This document shows, piece after piece, positions 7,959 through 14,850 of a stretch of 15,020 nucleotides of DNA. The stretch comes from JAIVJN01 sp036732565. GTDB taxonomy: Bacteria; Acidobacteriota; Vicinamibacteria; Vicinamibacterales; UBA2999. Position numbers and translations under genes: made by a program. The first letter of the stretch is position 1; every line of letters begins with the position of its first letter. Where the stretch lies: positions 1 through 15,020 of the forward strand of contig DAINCF010000133.1 in the NCBI GenBank assembly GCA_036732565.1. The letters run 5' to 3'. The notes beneath the pieces are model-generated. The model was not told the origin of the DNA. It did not search any database and saw nothing but the letters and a program-made list of their open reading frames with translations.

Positions 7959-9437
7959 ATGTCGCACATGCACCGAACGTTCGGTCTCGCCGCCCTGCTC
8001 GCGACCGCGATCGGGTTGGTCGCCTGCAACGCACAGAGCTCGAACGACGCCGCATCGGCCGCGGCCCCGGCGTCCACCGCGGCGGCGATCAAAGAGGCTA
8101 GGGATGCGGATCCGGTGGATCTCGGCCTCGCCGGTTATGCCAAGGTGCTCTGCTCCGCCGTGTTCGTCTCGCATCGTGAACAGGACGAAGCGATCACGCA
8201 CGCCAAGACGCTGGCGCTCACGCTGCTGGGCTTACCCGAATCCGAGTCTGCCAACGTGTCGCAGACGATCGATCGCGAACAGAAGGTCGTGCGCACGTCG
8301 CTCGGCACGCGCACACGCTCGGCGCAGCTCTACGGCGACCAGGGCTGCGTCATCCACCCGGGCAGCGAGAATCGCGTTTTCTTCACGCCCACGCCAGTCG
8401 AGACCCGACTGCCTGACGCGAGCACGCAAGCTTGGCCGATGGGCGATCAGCCGTCCACCGAGCCAGCACCCCGTGATGTCGACATGGCGCGCGTCACGAA
8501 AGCCGTGGACCTCGCGTTCGCCGACCCGGCAGCGATGACGGCCTCGTTTCTCGTCGTGCACCGCGGGCGCATCATCGCCGAGCGCTATGCGCCCGGCATC
8601 ACCAAGGACACGCAACTCGAAAGCTGGTCGATGGGCAAGAGCCTGACGGCCACGCTGATCGGGCGGTTGATGCAAGACGGCCATCTCAAGCTGGACGATC
8701 CGGCGCCCGTGCCGGAGTGGCAGTCGCCCGGCGATGCCCGCGCCAAGATTCGCATCGCCGATCTGCTGCGCATGAGCAGCGGGCTGCGCTTCACGCGCGA
8801 ACCGCCGGCCGGCGGCGATCACATGTTCATCTACACCGGTGCGGTGGATGCCTTCGCGTACTCCATCTCGCGACAGCCCGAGTTCCCGCCCAACACCGTC
8901 GGGCGCTACCGGAACTGCGATCCCCTCACGCTCGGCTACATCGTCAAACGGACCGTCACGGCGCGCGGCGAGAACTATCTGACCTACCCGCAGCGAGCGC
9001 TGTTCGATGAAATCGGGATTCGCAAGCAGGTGCTCGAGACCGATCCGCACGGCAACTTTCTGCTGACGGGGTATGACTACGGGACGGCGCGGAACTGGGC
9101 GCGCATCGGCCTGCTCTATCTCAATGGCGGGATGTGGAACGGCAAGCGGCTGATCCCGGCCGAGCTCGTGGACTTCGTGAAGACCATCGCGCCGGCCTGG
9201 CCGGAGCCGCAGTACGGCGGTCAGTTCTGGGTGAACGGCGACGATGCGTGGATCCTTCCGCGGGATGCCTACTACGCGTCGGGATCCGGTGGTCAGAACA
9301 CGTTCATCGTGCCGTCGCACGATCTCGTGATCGTCCGGATGGGCCATCACGCCGGTGGCCGAGCGAGCCGCGAGTCGGTGCGCGCGGCGCAGAAGGAGCT
9401 GCTGGCTGCGGTACCGGCGAAGAAGGAGCGGACCTGA
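7959..9437 (+). CDS. Serine hydrolase lipoprotein (beta-lactamase/penicillin-binding fold, PF00144 type)
   Basis: A 492-residue lipoprotein with a signal peptide and lipobox LVAC (Cys23), so it acts in the envelope. Its C-terminal ~310 residues are a class C beta-lactamase-like domain. The nucleophile motif SMGK (Ser224, Lys227), the YRN motif (Tyr317-Asn319) and SGSGG (441-445) in the place of the usual KTG are all present. The family includes esterases, D-aminopeptidases and carboxypeptidases as well as beta-lactamases, so the substrate is open. The residues between the lipid anchor and about 170 form an extra region with no motif I recognise, containing two cysteines (65 and 130) that could pair. 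A real resistance enzyme is unlikely, as the gene sits between a sugar regulator and a sugar-type transporter. The ATG is chosen for its AGGAG site; the stop overlaps the next gene. Confidence 0.9.
   Translation: MSHMHRTFGLAALLATAIGLVACNAQSSNDAASAAAPASTAAAIKEARDADPVDLGLAGYAKVLCSAVFVSHREQDEAITHAKTLALTLLGLPESESANVSQTIDREQKVVRTSLGTRTRSAQLYGDQGCVIHPGSENRVFFTPTPVETRLPDASTQAWPMGDQPSTEPAPRDVDMARVTKAVDLAFADPAAMTASFLVVHRGRIIAERYAPGITKDTQLESWSMGKSLTATLIGRLMQDGHLKLDDPAPVPEWQSPGDARAKIRIADLLRMSSGLRFTREPPAGGDHMFIYTGAVDAFAYSISRQPEFPPNTVGRYRNCDPLTLGYIVKRTVTARGENYLTYPQRALFDEIGIRKQVLETDPHGNFLLTGYDYGTARNWARIGLLYLNGGMWNGKRLIPAELVDFVKTIAPAWPEPQYGGQFWVNGDDAWILPRDAYYASGSGGQNTFIVPSHDLVIVRMGHHAGGRASRESVRAAQKELLAAVPAKKERT
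9423..9428 (+). promoter_or_regulatory. Shine-Dalgarno placing the MFS start at a CTG codon
   Basis: AAGGAG lies inside the end of the serine hydrolase gene, exactly five bases before CTG at 9434. No ATG, GTG or TTG occurs in this frame near it before the first membrane segment, so the site supports CTG as the initiation codon. Confidence 0.6.
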
Positions 9438-10582
9438 GACTCGTCTACTTTGGCTTCGTCCTCACCGGCACCGTCAACACATTGCTCGGACCGGTGCTGC
9501 CGATGCTGTCGCGCCGCTGGTCGCTCGACGACGCCGACGCGGGTCTCCTGTTCACGGCGCAGTTCGTCGGCTCGATGCTCGGCGTCGGCCTCTCGAGCGC
9601 GCTGACCGCGCGCTGGGGCGCCACGACGATGCTGGCGATCGGCGCCGCGCTGATGGCGGTGGGAGTCGGCGCGATGGTCCTGGTGAGCTGGCCCGCCGGT
9701 CTGGCCCTCGTGGGCTGCTACGGCATCGGCCTCGGCTTCGCAGTTCCGACCACGAACGTACTGGTGGCCGAGACTGCCCCACATCGGCGCGCTGCGGCCC
9801 TCAACCTCGTGAACATCGCGTGGGTGATCGGCGCCATCGCCGGTCCGGCGGCGCTGGGCGTGCTGACGCGAGCGGGACAGTCGCACATCTATCTTCCTGG
9901 CCTCGGCATCGTGCTCACGTTGGTCGCTGCCGCGTACGCGAGACGGGTATCGATCGCGCCGCCACCGCTCTCGGCAACACCCCACCCGACGCGGCCGCAT
10001 CAACCCTGGCGAACGCCAGCGCTGGCGCTGTTCGTCGCGCTCTTCTTCCTGTACTCCGGTACCGAAGCCTCGCTTTCGGGGTGGGTCGCTGCGTACGTGG
10101 AGCGGATGCGCACGACGGCAGCCGACGTCGCCCTGCTGGCGCCCGCGTTTTTCTGGATCGCGCTTCTCGTCGGGCGCGCGGCCGCGCCCATGGCGTTGGC
10201 GCGGATCAGCGAGTCGACGCTCATCCTCGCGGGGCTCGCGCTGGCGGCGAGCGCACTGCTCATCCTGCTCACCGCCAACACGCCTGAAGGCGTCGTCTTC
10301 AGCGCGACGGTCGGCGGCCTTGGACTCGCGCCGATCTTCCCGACGATGGTGGCTCTGATGACCCGGGTGTTCGAAGGCGCCGCATCGCGTGCGGCGGGAC
10401 CGGCGTTCGCGGCGGCGGGCCTGGGCGGCGCCGTCGTGCCCTGGCTGGTGGGCAGCGTGTCGATGCGATTCGACAGCTTGCGCACCGGCCTCGTGATTCC
10501 GCTGATCGGCTGTCTCGTGATGCTGGCCCTCTTCGTTACGTACGCCGGTGTGGCGGAGGGACGCAAGGAGGTGGGCGTGTGA
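9434..10582 (+). CDS. Major facilitator superfamily transporter, sugar-type (FucP/MFSD4-like)
   Basis: From the CTG at 9434 the product is 382 residues, a normal size for a 12-segment MFS permease. The first helix begins at once (RLVYFGFVLTGTVNTLLGPVLP, shown in parts: RLVYFGFVLTG and TVNTLLGPVLP). Hydrophobic segments continue to the C-terminus, with a central basic/proline loop around residue 180 (PHPTRPHQPW) separating the two halves. FFLYSGTEASLSGW opening the second half resembles the FucP/MFSD4 sugar-transporter group. The frame stays open upstream to 9134, but that part is a shadow of the hydrolase gene. CTG overlaps the hydrolase stop (CTGA), the CTG equivalent of the common ATGA coupling. 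It would import a monosaccharide or small oligosaccharide across the inner membrane; the substrate is unknown and the family level is confident. Confidence 0.88.
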   Translation: MRLVYFGFVLTGTVNTLLGPVLPMLSRRWSLDDADAGLLFTAQFVGSMLGVGLSSALTARWGATTMLAIGAALMAVGVGAMVLVSWPAGLALVGCYGIGLGFAVPTTNVLVAETAPHRRAAALNLVNIAWVIGAIAGPAALGVLTRAGQSHIYLPGLGIVLTLVAAAYARRVSIAPPPLSATPHPTRPHQPWRTPALALFVALFFLYSGTEASLSGWVAAYVERMRTTAADVALLAPAFFWIALLVGRAAAPMALARISESTLILAGLALAASALLILLTANTPEGVVFSATVGGLGLAPIFPTMVALMTRVFEGAASRAAGPAFAAAGLGGAVVPWLVGSVSMRFDSLRTGLVIPLIGCLVMLALFVTYAGVAEGRKEVGV

Positions 10583-10589
10583 TGCGGAT

Positions 10590-10611
10590 GGATCACCGCG
10601 CCCCGGTGTCC
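10590..10611. terminator. Weak hairpin between convergent genes
   Basis: GGATCACCG and CGGTGTCC pair with one bulged T around a CGCCC loop, just after the MFS stop and just before the end of the convergent YihY gene. A bidirectional terminator is plausible from position, but no T-run follows on either strand. Confidence 0.3.
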
Positions 10612-11517
10612 CTATAACGCTCGTGATTTCTCGACGGGAGCCTCGTTCTCATCCTTCGTCGCGAACGGCTCCGCCGGAGGCGTTGCGCCTTGCTCGGAAT
10701 ACAACTTGGTGAATTCCGCGCCGATGAGCACGATTTGCGCCGAGTAGTAGACCCAGAGCAGCAAGACGATGACTGAGCCAGCGGCGCCGTACGCCGAGGT
10801 AGTCGCGCTCTGCCCGAGATACAAGCCGATCAGGTATTTCCCCACTGTGAAGAGTCCCGCCGTCACCAGCGCTCCGGTGATCACATCGTCCCATTCGAGC
10901 TCCACATCCGGCAGAAAGCGAAGCAGACACGCAAAGAGCGCCGACACTACTACGAACGACACGACCACATTGACGGCGCTCCACATCGCCGACAGCCCTG
11001 GGAGCAGGCGATCGAGCCACGCGCCAAGCGCAGCCAATGCCGCGCTGACCGCGAGCGACACTAGAAGCAGGAAGCCGATCGCGACCACTAAGCCGAAAGA
11101 ACGTAAACGATCGATCAGGAAGGCCTGGATGTTCGCCGATGGATTCGGCGTGACGCGCCAGACGGTGTTGAACGCGGCCTGCAGCTCGAGGAACGCGCCG
11201 GTCGCCGCCAGCACGAACGTGACGCCGCCGATCACAGTCGCGATCAGTCCGCTCTGACGCTGGCTCGAGCCCGCGAGCAGCGCTTCGATGGCTTGCGCGC
11301 CTTCACGGCCGACGAGCCCCTCCATCTGTGTGACGACCTCGCCGCGGACGGCTTCCGCGCCGAACACGAGGCCCGCCACGGCGATGGCGACCAACAGGAT
11401 CGGACCGATGGCGAACAGCGTGTAGTAGGCAACCGATGCACCCAGGCGTGGCAGGTTGTCGTCCCACCACCCCCGCAACGCCCCGAGGAAGATGCTCCTC
11501 AACTGGGCGGCGTGCAT
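10612..11517 (-). CDS. YihY/BrkB-family inner-membrane protein
   Basis: A 301-residue integral membrane protein of the YihY/virulence factor BrkB family. Six hydrophobic segments are visible at about 26-53, 91-115, 139-170, 181-202, 210-236 and 242-272. The typical family pattern LGASVAYYTLFAIGPILL is in the first and AYGAAGSVIVLLLWVYYSAQI in the last, and the C-terminal tail is polar. The family has no firmly established activity; older names such as ribonuclease BN were misassigned. The start at 11517 has no convincing ribosome site, but the next methionine would cut into the family core. It lies 17 bp after the Gly/Tyr-rich protein gene and may be co-transcribed with it. Confidence 0.92.
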   Translation of the reverse strand: MHAAQLRSIFLGALRGWWDDNLPRLGASVAYYTLFAIGPILLVAIAVAGLVFGAEAVRGEVVTQMEGLVGREGAQAIEALLAGSSQRQSGLIATVIGGVTFVLAATGAFLELQAAFNTVWRVTPNPSANIQAFLIDRLRSFGLVVAIGFLLLVSLAVSAALAALGAWLDRLLPGLSAMWSAVNVVVSFVVVSALFACLLRFLPDVELEWDDVITGALVTAGLFTVGKYLIGLYLGQSATTSAYGAAGSVIVLLLWVYYSAQIVLIGAEFTKLYSEQGATPPAEPFATKDENEAPVEKSRAL

Positions 11518-11534
11518 CGGTCGCCCACGCTTAC

Positions 11535-12146
11535 TTACCGGCCTTCGCGATAGCCGCGCGTGTAGCCTGCGTGGAAGCCATCGCGGAACTCGACTTTGTA
11601 CAGCTCACGCTCGCCGTAGCGCCGCTCATAGCCACGATCGGCGTCATCGTAGGCGTCGTGATCCGTGGGCTTGAAGCGATCGTTGTCGCGCCGGTCTTCG
11701 ACGCCGGCCTTGAGGCCGTCAGCGAAGCCGTACTCGAACGCAATGCTCGTCGGTGCCGCTCGGCGAACCGGGCTCGGGACTGGCGCCGGCGATCGCACGC
11801 TGCGCACCTCCACGTCGCCGCGATAACCCTCCTCGTAGCCGAGTGTGTAGCCCTGACGGAACACACGGCGATAGCGCTCGAGAGAGGTCAGGTCGCGACG
11901 ATAGCCGACGTCGGCGCGCTGATAATTGCGATCGCGCGCGTAGTCGAACGCGACGCGGGCCCGCGCATCCGCCTCGCCGCGGGCGAGGCCGGCGCTGTAC
12001 CCTTCGTCGTGGGCGATCCGATACCAGGTTTCGTACCCATCGTCATACTGCGATCGCGTCTGCGCTGACGATGACGTGGCAGCCACCAGGCTCAAGCATG
12101 CTGCCAGCGCGAGCGTAGCAGGCCATAGCCTCGAATACGTGGACAT
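11535..12146 (-). CDS. Secreted Gly/Tyr-rich protein with an internal module duplication, unknown function
   Basis: A 203-residue exported protein. The start is set at the ATG at 12146, preceded by GGGGGAG and followed by a clean signal peptide (TLALAACLSLVAATSSSAQ, cleavage after Ala28-Gln29). The frame extends 33 codons further upstream without a signal sequence. The mature part consists mainly of two copies of one module. Residues 47-109 and 138-200 align without gaps at an offset of 91, with about 23 identities including most Gly and Tyr positions. Each ends in a G-Y-x-x-G-Y ladder (QGYTLGYEEGYRG and DGFHAGYTRGYREG), and a proline-rich linker (SPAPVPSPVRR) separates them. The protein is rich in Arg, Asp and Tyr and has no cysteine beyond the leader. 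No catalytic motif is visible; a structural or surface-binding role is possible but unsupported. I do not recognise a named family. Confidence 0.85.
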   Translation of the reverse strand: MSTYSRLWPATLALAACLSLVAATSSSAQTRSQYDDGYETWYRIAHDEGYSAGLARGEADARARVAFDYARDRNYQRADVGYRRDLTSLERYRRVFRQGYTLGYEEGYRGDVEVRSVRSPAPVPSPVRRAAPTSIAFEYGFADGLKAGVEDRRDNDRFKPTDHDAYDDADRGYERRYGERELYKVEFRDGFHAGYTRGYREGR

Positions 12147-12240
12147 GGTCACTCTCCCCCTTCTGGGTTCTCCAGAGGGAAAGTGCAAGGGATGCGCCAC
12201 GCCTGCGACACCGGCGATCACGCGTACTTGGGGGTCCGAT

Positions 12241-12269
12241 TGCACCTGGGCTTCAACCGCCGAGGTGCA
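12241..12269. repeat. Short inverted repeat in the gap upstream of the Gly/Tyr-rich gene
   Basis: TGCACCT and AGGTGCA form a perfect 7-bp inverted repeat with a 15-base gap. It lies in the 169-bp stretch between the 135-residue protein and the Gly/Tyr-rich protein. It could be an operator half-site pair or a weak terminator stem; no T-run follows. The rest of this gap shows nothing I can name. Confidence 0.3.
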
Positions 12270-12315
12270 GGTGGTTCACTCTTTACCAGGTCGATTCGAC
12301 ACGGCAGCTGAACGG

Positions 12316-12723
12316 CTACTTCCACTCCCAGAGCTTTGACGTCGTGTTCCCCTGCTCGTCCACTTCGTACTCGAACACCGTCACCATTCCGTTCAGAGCG
12401 GCCCACTGCGGCGTGGCGCTCTGGTAGAAGATGGCGCCGCGATAGCTGATCGCCTGTCCTCGACCCGCGAGCTTACCGATGCCCTGGCCGACCCAACTGG
12501 CCCTTTCACCGCTGGCGCCCATGGCCACACCTTGCCCTTCGCCGAACACCGACCCATCCGGCCTGGTGACCGATGTGTACGTGCCCAGCGTCGAGTGCTC
12601 GACGCCCAGGATCTTGCCCAGCGCCTGAAACGACACCTCCACCTTCGGCCCAGCGCCTTCGGACGGAAGAATCCGATAGCCGGTGACCTTGCCGCGCTCT
12701 TCGCCGATTTCGTTGCCTAGCAT
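12316..12723 (-). CDS. Conserved-looking small protein of unknown function (135 residues)
   Basis: No signal peptide and no membrane segment, so it is probably cytoplasmic. Hydrophobic residues alternate with glycines throughout, suggesting a small beta-barrel or sandwich. The middle is glycine-rich (FGEGQGVAMGASGERASW, then GQGIGKLAGRGQ), followed by YRGAIFYQSATPQW and a distinctive C-terminus VFEYEVDEQGN...LWEWK. The pattern looks like an orthologous family rather than random coding. A lipocalin or allene-oxide-cyclase-like barrel is one possibility from the strand pattern, but I cannot assign a family. The start is secure: GGAGG lies six bases before the ATG. It is followed by 169 bp before the next minus-strand gene and preceded by 90 bp after the oxidoreductase, so it may be its own unit. 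Confidence 0.8.
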   Translation of the reverse strand: MLGNEIGEERGKVTGYRILPSEGAGPKVEVSFQALGKILGVEHSTLGTYTSVTRPDGSVFGEGQGVAMGASGERASWVGQGIGKLAGRGQAISYRGAIFYQSATPQWAALNGMVTVFEYEVDEQGNTTSKLWEWK

Positions 12724-12729
12724 GGGGGA

Positions 12730-12734
12730 CCTCC
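12730..12734 (-). promoter_or_regulatory. Shine-Dalgarno of the 135-residue protein
   Basis: On the minus strand this reads GGAGG, six bases upstream of the ATG at 12723. It fixes the start and supports this being a genuinely translated gene. Confidence 0.75.
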
Positions 12735-12813
12735 AGACAGGTTGCCGCGAGTGAGTGCGGCCAACTCTACCGTGAGATCGTTTCCCTGCGGCAGCAAAAT
12801 GACAACGCTGCGG

Positions 12814-13848
12814 TCAGGCCAGGAGCTCTCGCACGCGGGGCACGACGAGGGTGCCGTAAAGCTCGAGGCTCGTCATCAGCTTCTCGTGCGCCAGCGTGCC
12901 GTTGCTGTATTTGAGGTCGAAGCGCGAGAGGTCGAGGGTTTTGACGGTCGCGACGATCTTGGCGGCGACGGTTTCCGGCGATCCGACGAACAGCGCGCCC
13001 TCCGGTCCGGTCTCGCGCTCGAAGTGATCGCGGCCGATCGGCGGCCACCCGCGCTCGCGCCCGATCCGGTTCATCATCACCGAGAAGTGCGGCCACAACT
13101 CTTCGCGCGCCTGCTCGTCGGTGGCCGCAATGTGACCGGGCGAATGCGCCCCGACGGGCAGCCGAGGTTTTCCCGCTCGCTCGAGCGTCTGATGATAGAG
13201 ATCGACGAACGGACGAAAGCGGCGCGGGCTGCCGCCAATGATCGCGATCGTCAGCGGGAGTCCATAGCGCGCGGCACGCACCACCGACTGCGGGCTCCCA
13301 CCCACGCCGACCCACGTGCGCAGCGTTCCGGTCTCGATGGGCGGATACACCTTCTGGCCCGTGAGAGACGCGCGCGTACGCCCCGACCACAGCACGGGTT
13401 GCTGCTCCAGGAGCTTCGCGAACAGGTCCAGCTTCTCCTCGAACAGCTCTTCGTACTGGGAGAGGTCGTAGCCGAAGAGCGGAAACGATTCCGTGAACGA
13501 TCCGCGACCGAGGATGACTTCCGCGCGACCGTTGGAGGCGGCGTTGAGCGTCGAGAAGCGCTGGAAGACGCGGATCGGATCGTCCGAGCTCAGGACGGTC
13601 ACCGCGGATCCAAGACGGATGCGCTCGGTTCGGGTGGCAATCGCGGCGAGCACGACTTCGGGAGCCGAAATCGCGAAGTCGGGTCGATGGTGCTCACCGA
13701 CACCGAAGAAGTCCAGCCCAACGCGATCCGCGAACGCGCCTTCGATCACGACGTTGCGCAGCACCTGGGCCTGCGACAGTGGCGTGCCGTCGTTGTCGAC
13801 GTTGACGTCGCCGAAGGTATCGACTCCCAGTTCGATTGTCTGTGGCAT
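12814..13848 (-). CDS. LLM-class flavin-dependent oxidoreductase (Atu2307-like)
   Basis: A ~344-residue luciferase-like monooxygenase-fold protein that would use reduced flavin, in the cytoplasm. The TIM-barrel opens with IELGVDTFGDV and continues with FADRVGLDFFGVGEHHRPDFAISAP, LAAIATRTERIRLGSAVTVLSSDDPIRVFQ, and GRAEVILGRGSF. The C-terminal half has WVGVGGSPQSVVRAARYGLPL and GSPETVAAKI, both usual for the family. These features match the 'probable oxidoreductase, LLM family' subgroup (TIGR03858). The physiological substrate is unknown for this group. The start is ambiguous: ATG at 13848 begins directly before the first strand, while an in-frame GTG at 13860 adds four residues; neither has a strong ribosome site. 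It is preceded by 59 bp after the PEGA gene on the same strand and has no clear functional tie to its neighbours. Confidence 0.93.
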   Translation of the reverse strand: MPQTIELGVDTFGDVNVDNDGTPLSQAQVLRNVVIEGAFADRVGLDFFGVGEHHRPDFAISAPEVVLAAIATRTERIRLGSAVTVLSSDDPIRVFQRFSTLNAASNGRAEVILGRGSFTESFPLFGYDLSQYEELFEEKLDLFAKLLEQQPVLWSGRTRASLTGQKVYPPIETGTLRTWVGVGGSPQSVVRAARYGLPLTIAIIGGSPRRFRPFVDLYHQTLERAGKPRLPVGAHSPGHIAATDEQAREELWPHFSVMMNRIGRERGWPPIGRDHFERETGPEGALFVGSPETVAAKIVATVKTLDLSRFDLKYSNGTLAHEKLMTSLELYGTLVVPRVRELLA

Positions 13849-13907
13849 GTCCGTGGTCACACGAGCGTGGACCGGCGATGACGCGTGACGAGCGCGAGTG
13901 TGCGAAC

Positions 13908-14669
13908 TTACGGCCGGATCGTGATCGCGCGACTCAGATCGCAGGTGGCGGGCAGCCCGGCGTCCTTGGGCGGCACGTTGCCAAGATAGCAGCCGGGAAT
14001 GACGTAGATCGGCTTCGCCGGAGCGGGCTTGGCGTCCGCCGCTGGCTTCGTGGTGTCCGCGGGCAGGGTCGACGCGAGCGCTGTGAGCGCGCTGCGATAC
14101 GTGAGCGCGCGGTTCGGCTCGATTCTGACGTTCACGCTGAGCGATTCGTAGCCAGCCGCGCGGAACTCGATGCTGTGTGGGCCGGCGTCGAGCGTCAGCT
14201 CGCTGCCGAGATCGTCGGTGGTGCCGACGTAGTACCCGTCCACGTAGAGCTCGCCACTTCGCTTGGGCTCGAAGTCCAGCGACAACGTACCGGTTGCTGC
14301 GATCGGCTCCGGCGGAGTCGGCAGGGGTTCAGTCGCCGCGGGTGGCACATTCTCGGGCGGTGAGGGAACATCCCAACCGTAGCCGTAGTACGGGACGGGA
14401 ACGACGACGACGCTGGGTCGCGAACGGGAGCCTTTTCGTGGACCGCTCGGGGTGCCTCGACGATCCGGCGCGCGTGGCGATCGCTGATCGCCGCGCACCG
14501 TGGGCTTCTCGGCCGGTGGCGAGGCGCCGATTGTCGGGAGCGGCCATCCGATTTGCGGTAATGGCAGCCCGATGGTCGGGAGCTGACTTGGGCTATCGAC
14601 CGAACGCGATGATTGTGCGCCCGCGAGTGTGGGCAGAAGCACCGCAATCACCGCCAACATCAGTCGCAT
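13908..14669 (-). CDS. Secreted PEGA-domain protein
   Basis: A 253-residue exported protein. A clear signal peptide (MRLMLAVIAVLLPTLAGAQ) is followed by three imperfect heptads LPTIG/LPLPQIG/WPLPTIG (about 29-48). A basic, Pro/Ser-rich stretch with VVVVPVPYYGYGWD comes next (about 87-100). A PEGA domain spans about 126-196 (GTLSLDFEPKRSGELYVDG, then AGPHSIEFRAAGYESL). An Ala/Pro-rich linker then leads to a C-terminal motif with two cysteines (YVIPGCYLGNVPP, Cys227, and LPATCD, Cys243) that may form a disulphide. PEGA domains are found in surface-layer and envelope proteins and probably mediate carbohydrate or protein contact; no enzyme motif is seen. The ATG at 14669 has AGGTG five bases upstream. 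It is the last host gene before the insertion sequence, with about 100 bp between. Confidence 0.87.
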   Translation of the reverse strand: MRLMLAVIAVLLPTLAGAQSSRSVDSPSQLPTIGLPLPQIGWPLPTIGASPPAEKPTVRGDQRSPRAPDRRGTPSGPRKGSRSRPSVVVVPVPYYGYGWDVPSPPENVPPAATEPLPTPPEPIAATGTLSLDFEPKRSGELYVDGYYVGTTDDLGSELTLDAGPHSIEFRAAGYESLSVNVRIEPNRALTYRSALTALASTLPADTTKPAADAKPAPAKPIYVIPGCYLGNVPPKDAGLPATCDLSRAITIRP

Positions 14670-14685
14670 CGATCACCTGAGTACG

Positions 14686-14691
14686 ACTATA
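14686..14691 (-). promoter_or_regulatory. Candidate -10 box for the PEGA-protein gene
   Basis: On the minus strand this reads TATAGT, close to the -10 consensus, 16 bases before the ATG. The matching -35 region is poor, so the promoter is tentative. The insertion sequence begins roughly 80 bp upstream of it and leaves this box intact. Confidence 0.35.
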
Positions 14692-14776
14692 GCGCGCTCG
14701 GCGCGAGATCGCGAGCACAGCAGCAATCGCCATTGCAACGACGCAAGCACAATCGGCCTGTTGAGACGCACTGATA

Positions 14777-14809
14777 GTGTCCCCGATGTAGCGAAATAGA
14801 CGTGTCCCC
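14777..14809 (+). repeat. Direct repeat GTGTCCCC at the IS terminus
   Basis: Two identical 8-base boxes lie in direct orientation with a 25-bp period, separated by an A/T-containing spacer (GATGTAGCGAAATAGAC). The layout suggests tandem transposase contact sites rather than a host promoter. Confidence 0.65.
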
Positions 14810-14850
14810 TAAGCTGGCGGCCGGGAGGTCGCGGATTGGGGCGGACAGCG

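Noticed and set aside
8232..9350. 372-codon open frame on the minus strand
   Set aside because: Antisense to the serine hydrolase with its intact SxxK and YxN motifs; composition typical of a GC shadow.
9134..9433. N-terminal extension of the MFS frame inside the hydrolase gene
   Set aside because: The ~100 extra residues are Arg/Gly-rich and soluble, and are a frame-shifted read of the hydrolase. Helix 1 begins right after the CTG with a good ribosome site.
7959..9437. Antibiotic-resistance beta-lactamase
   Set aside because: The protein is a general serine-hydrolase-family lipoprotein with a sugar-regulator and transporter context. The KTG motif is replaced by SGSGG, so resistance cannot be claimed.
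10582..10617. 11-codon reading frame starting at the MFS stop (TGATG)
   Set aside because: Too short to support, without its own ribosome site. It coincides with the weak hairpin between the convergent genes.
12770..12813. Possible terminator stem after the LLM oxidoreductase gene (GCAGC/GCTGC)
   Set aside because: Only five paired bases around an 11-base loop, no T-run after the stem; too weak to annotate.
12742..13881. 379-codon open frame on the plus strand
   Set aside because: Antisense to the LLM oxidoreductase, which has full family motifs. The plus-strand product has none.
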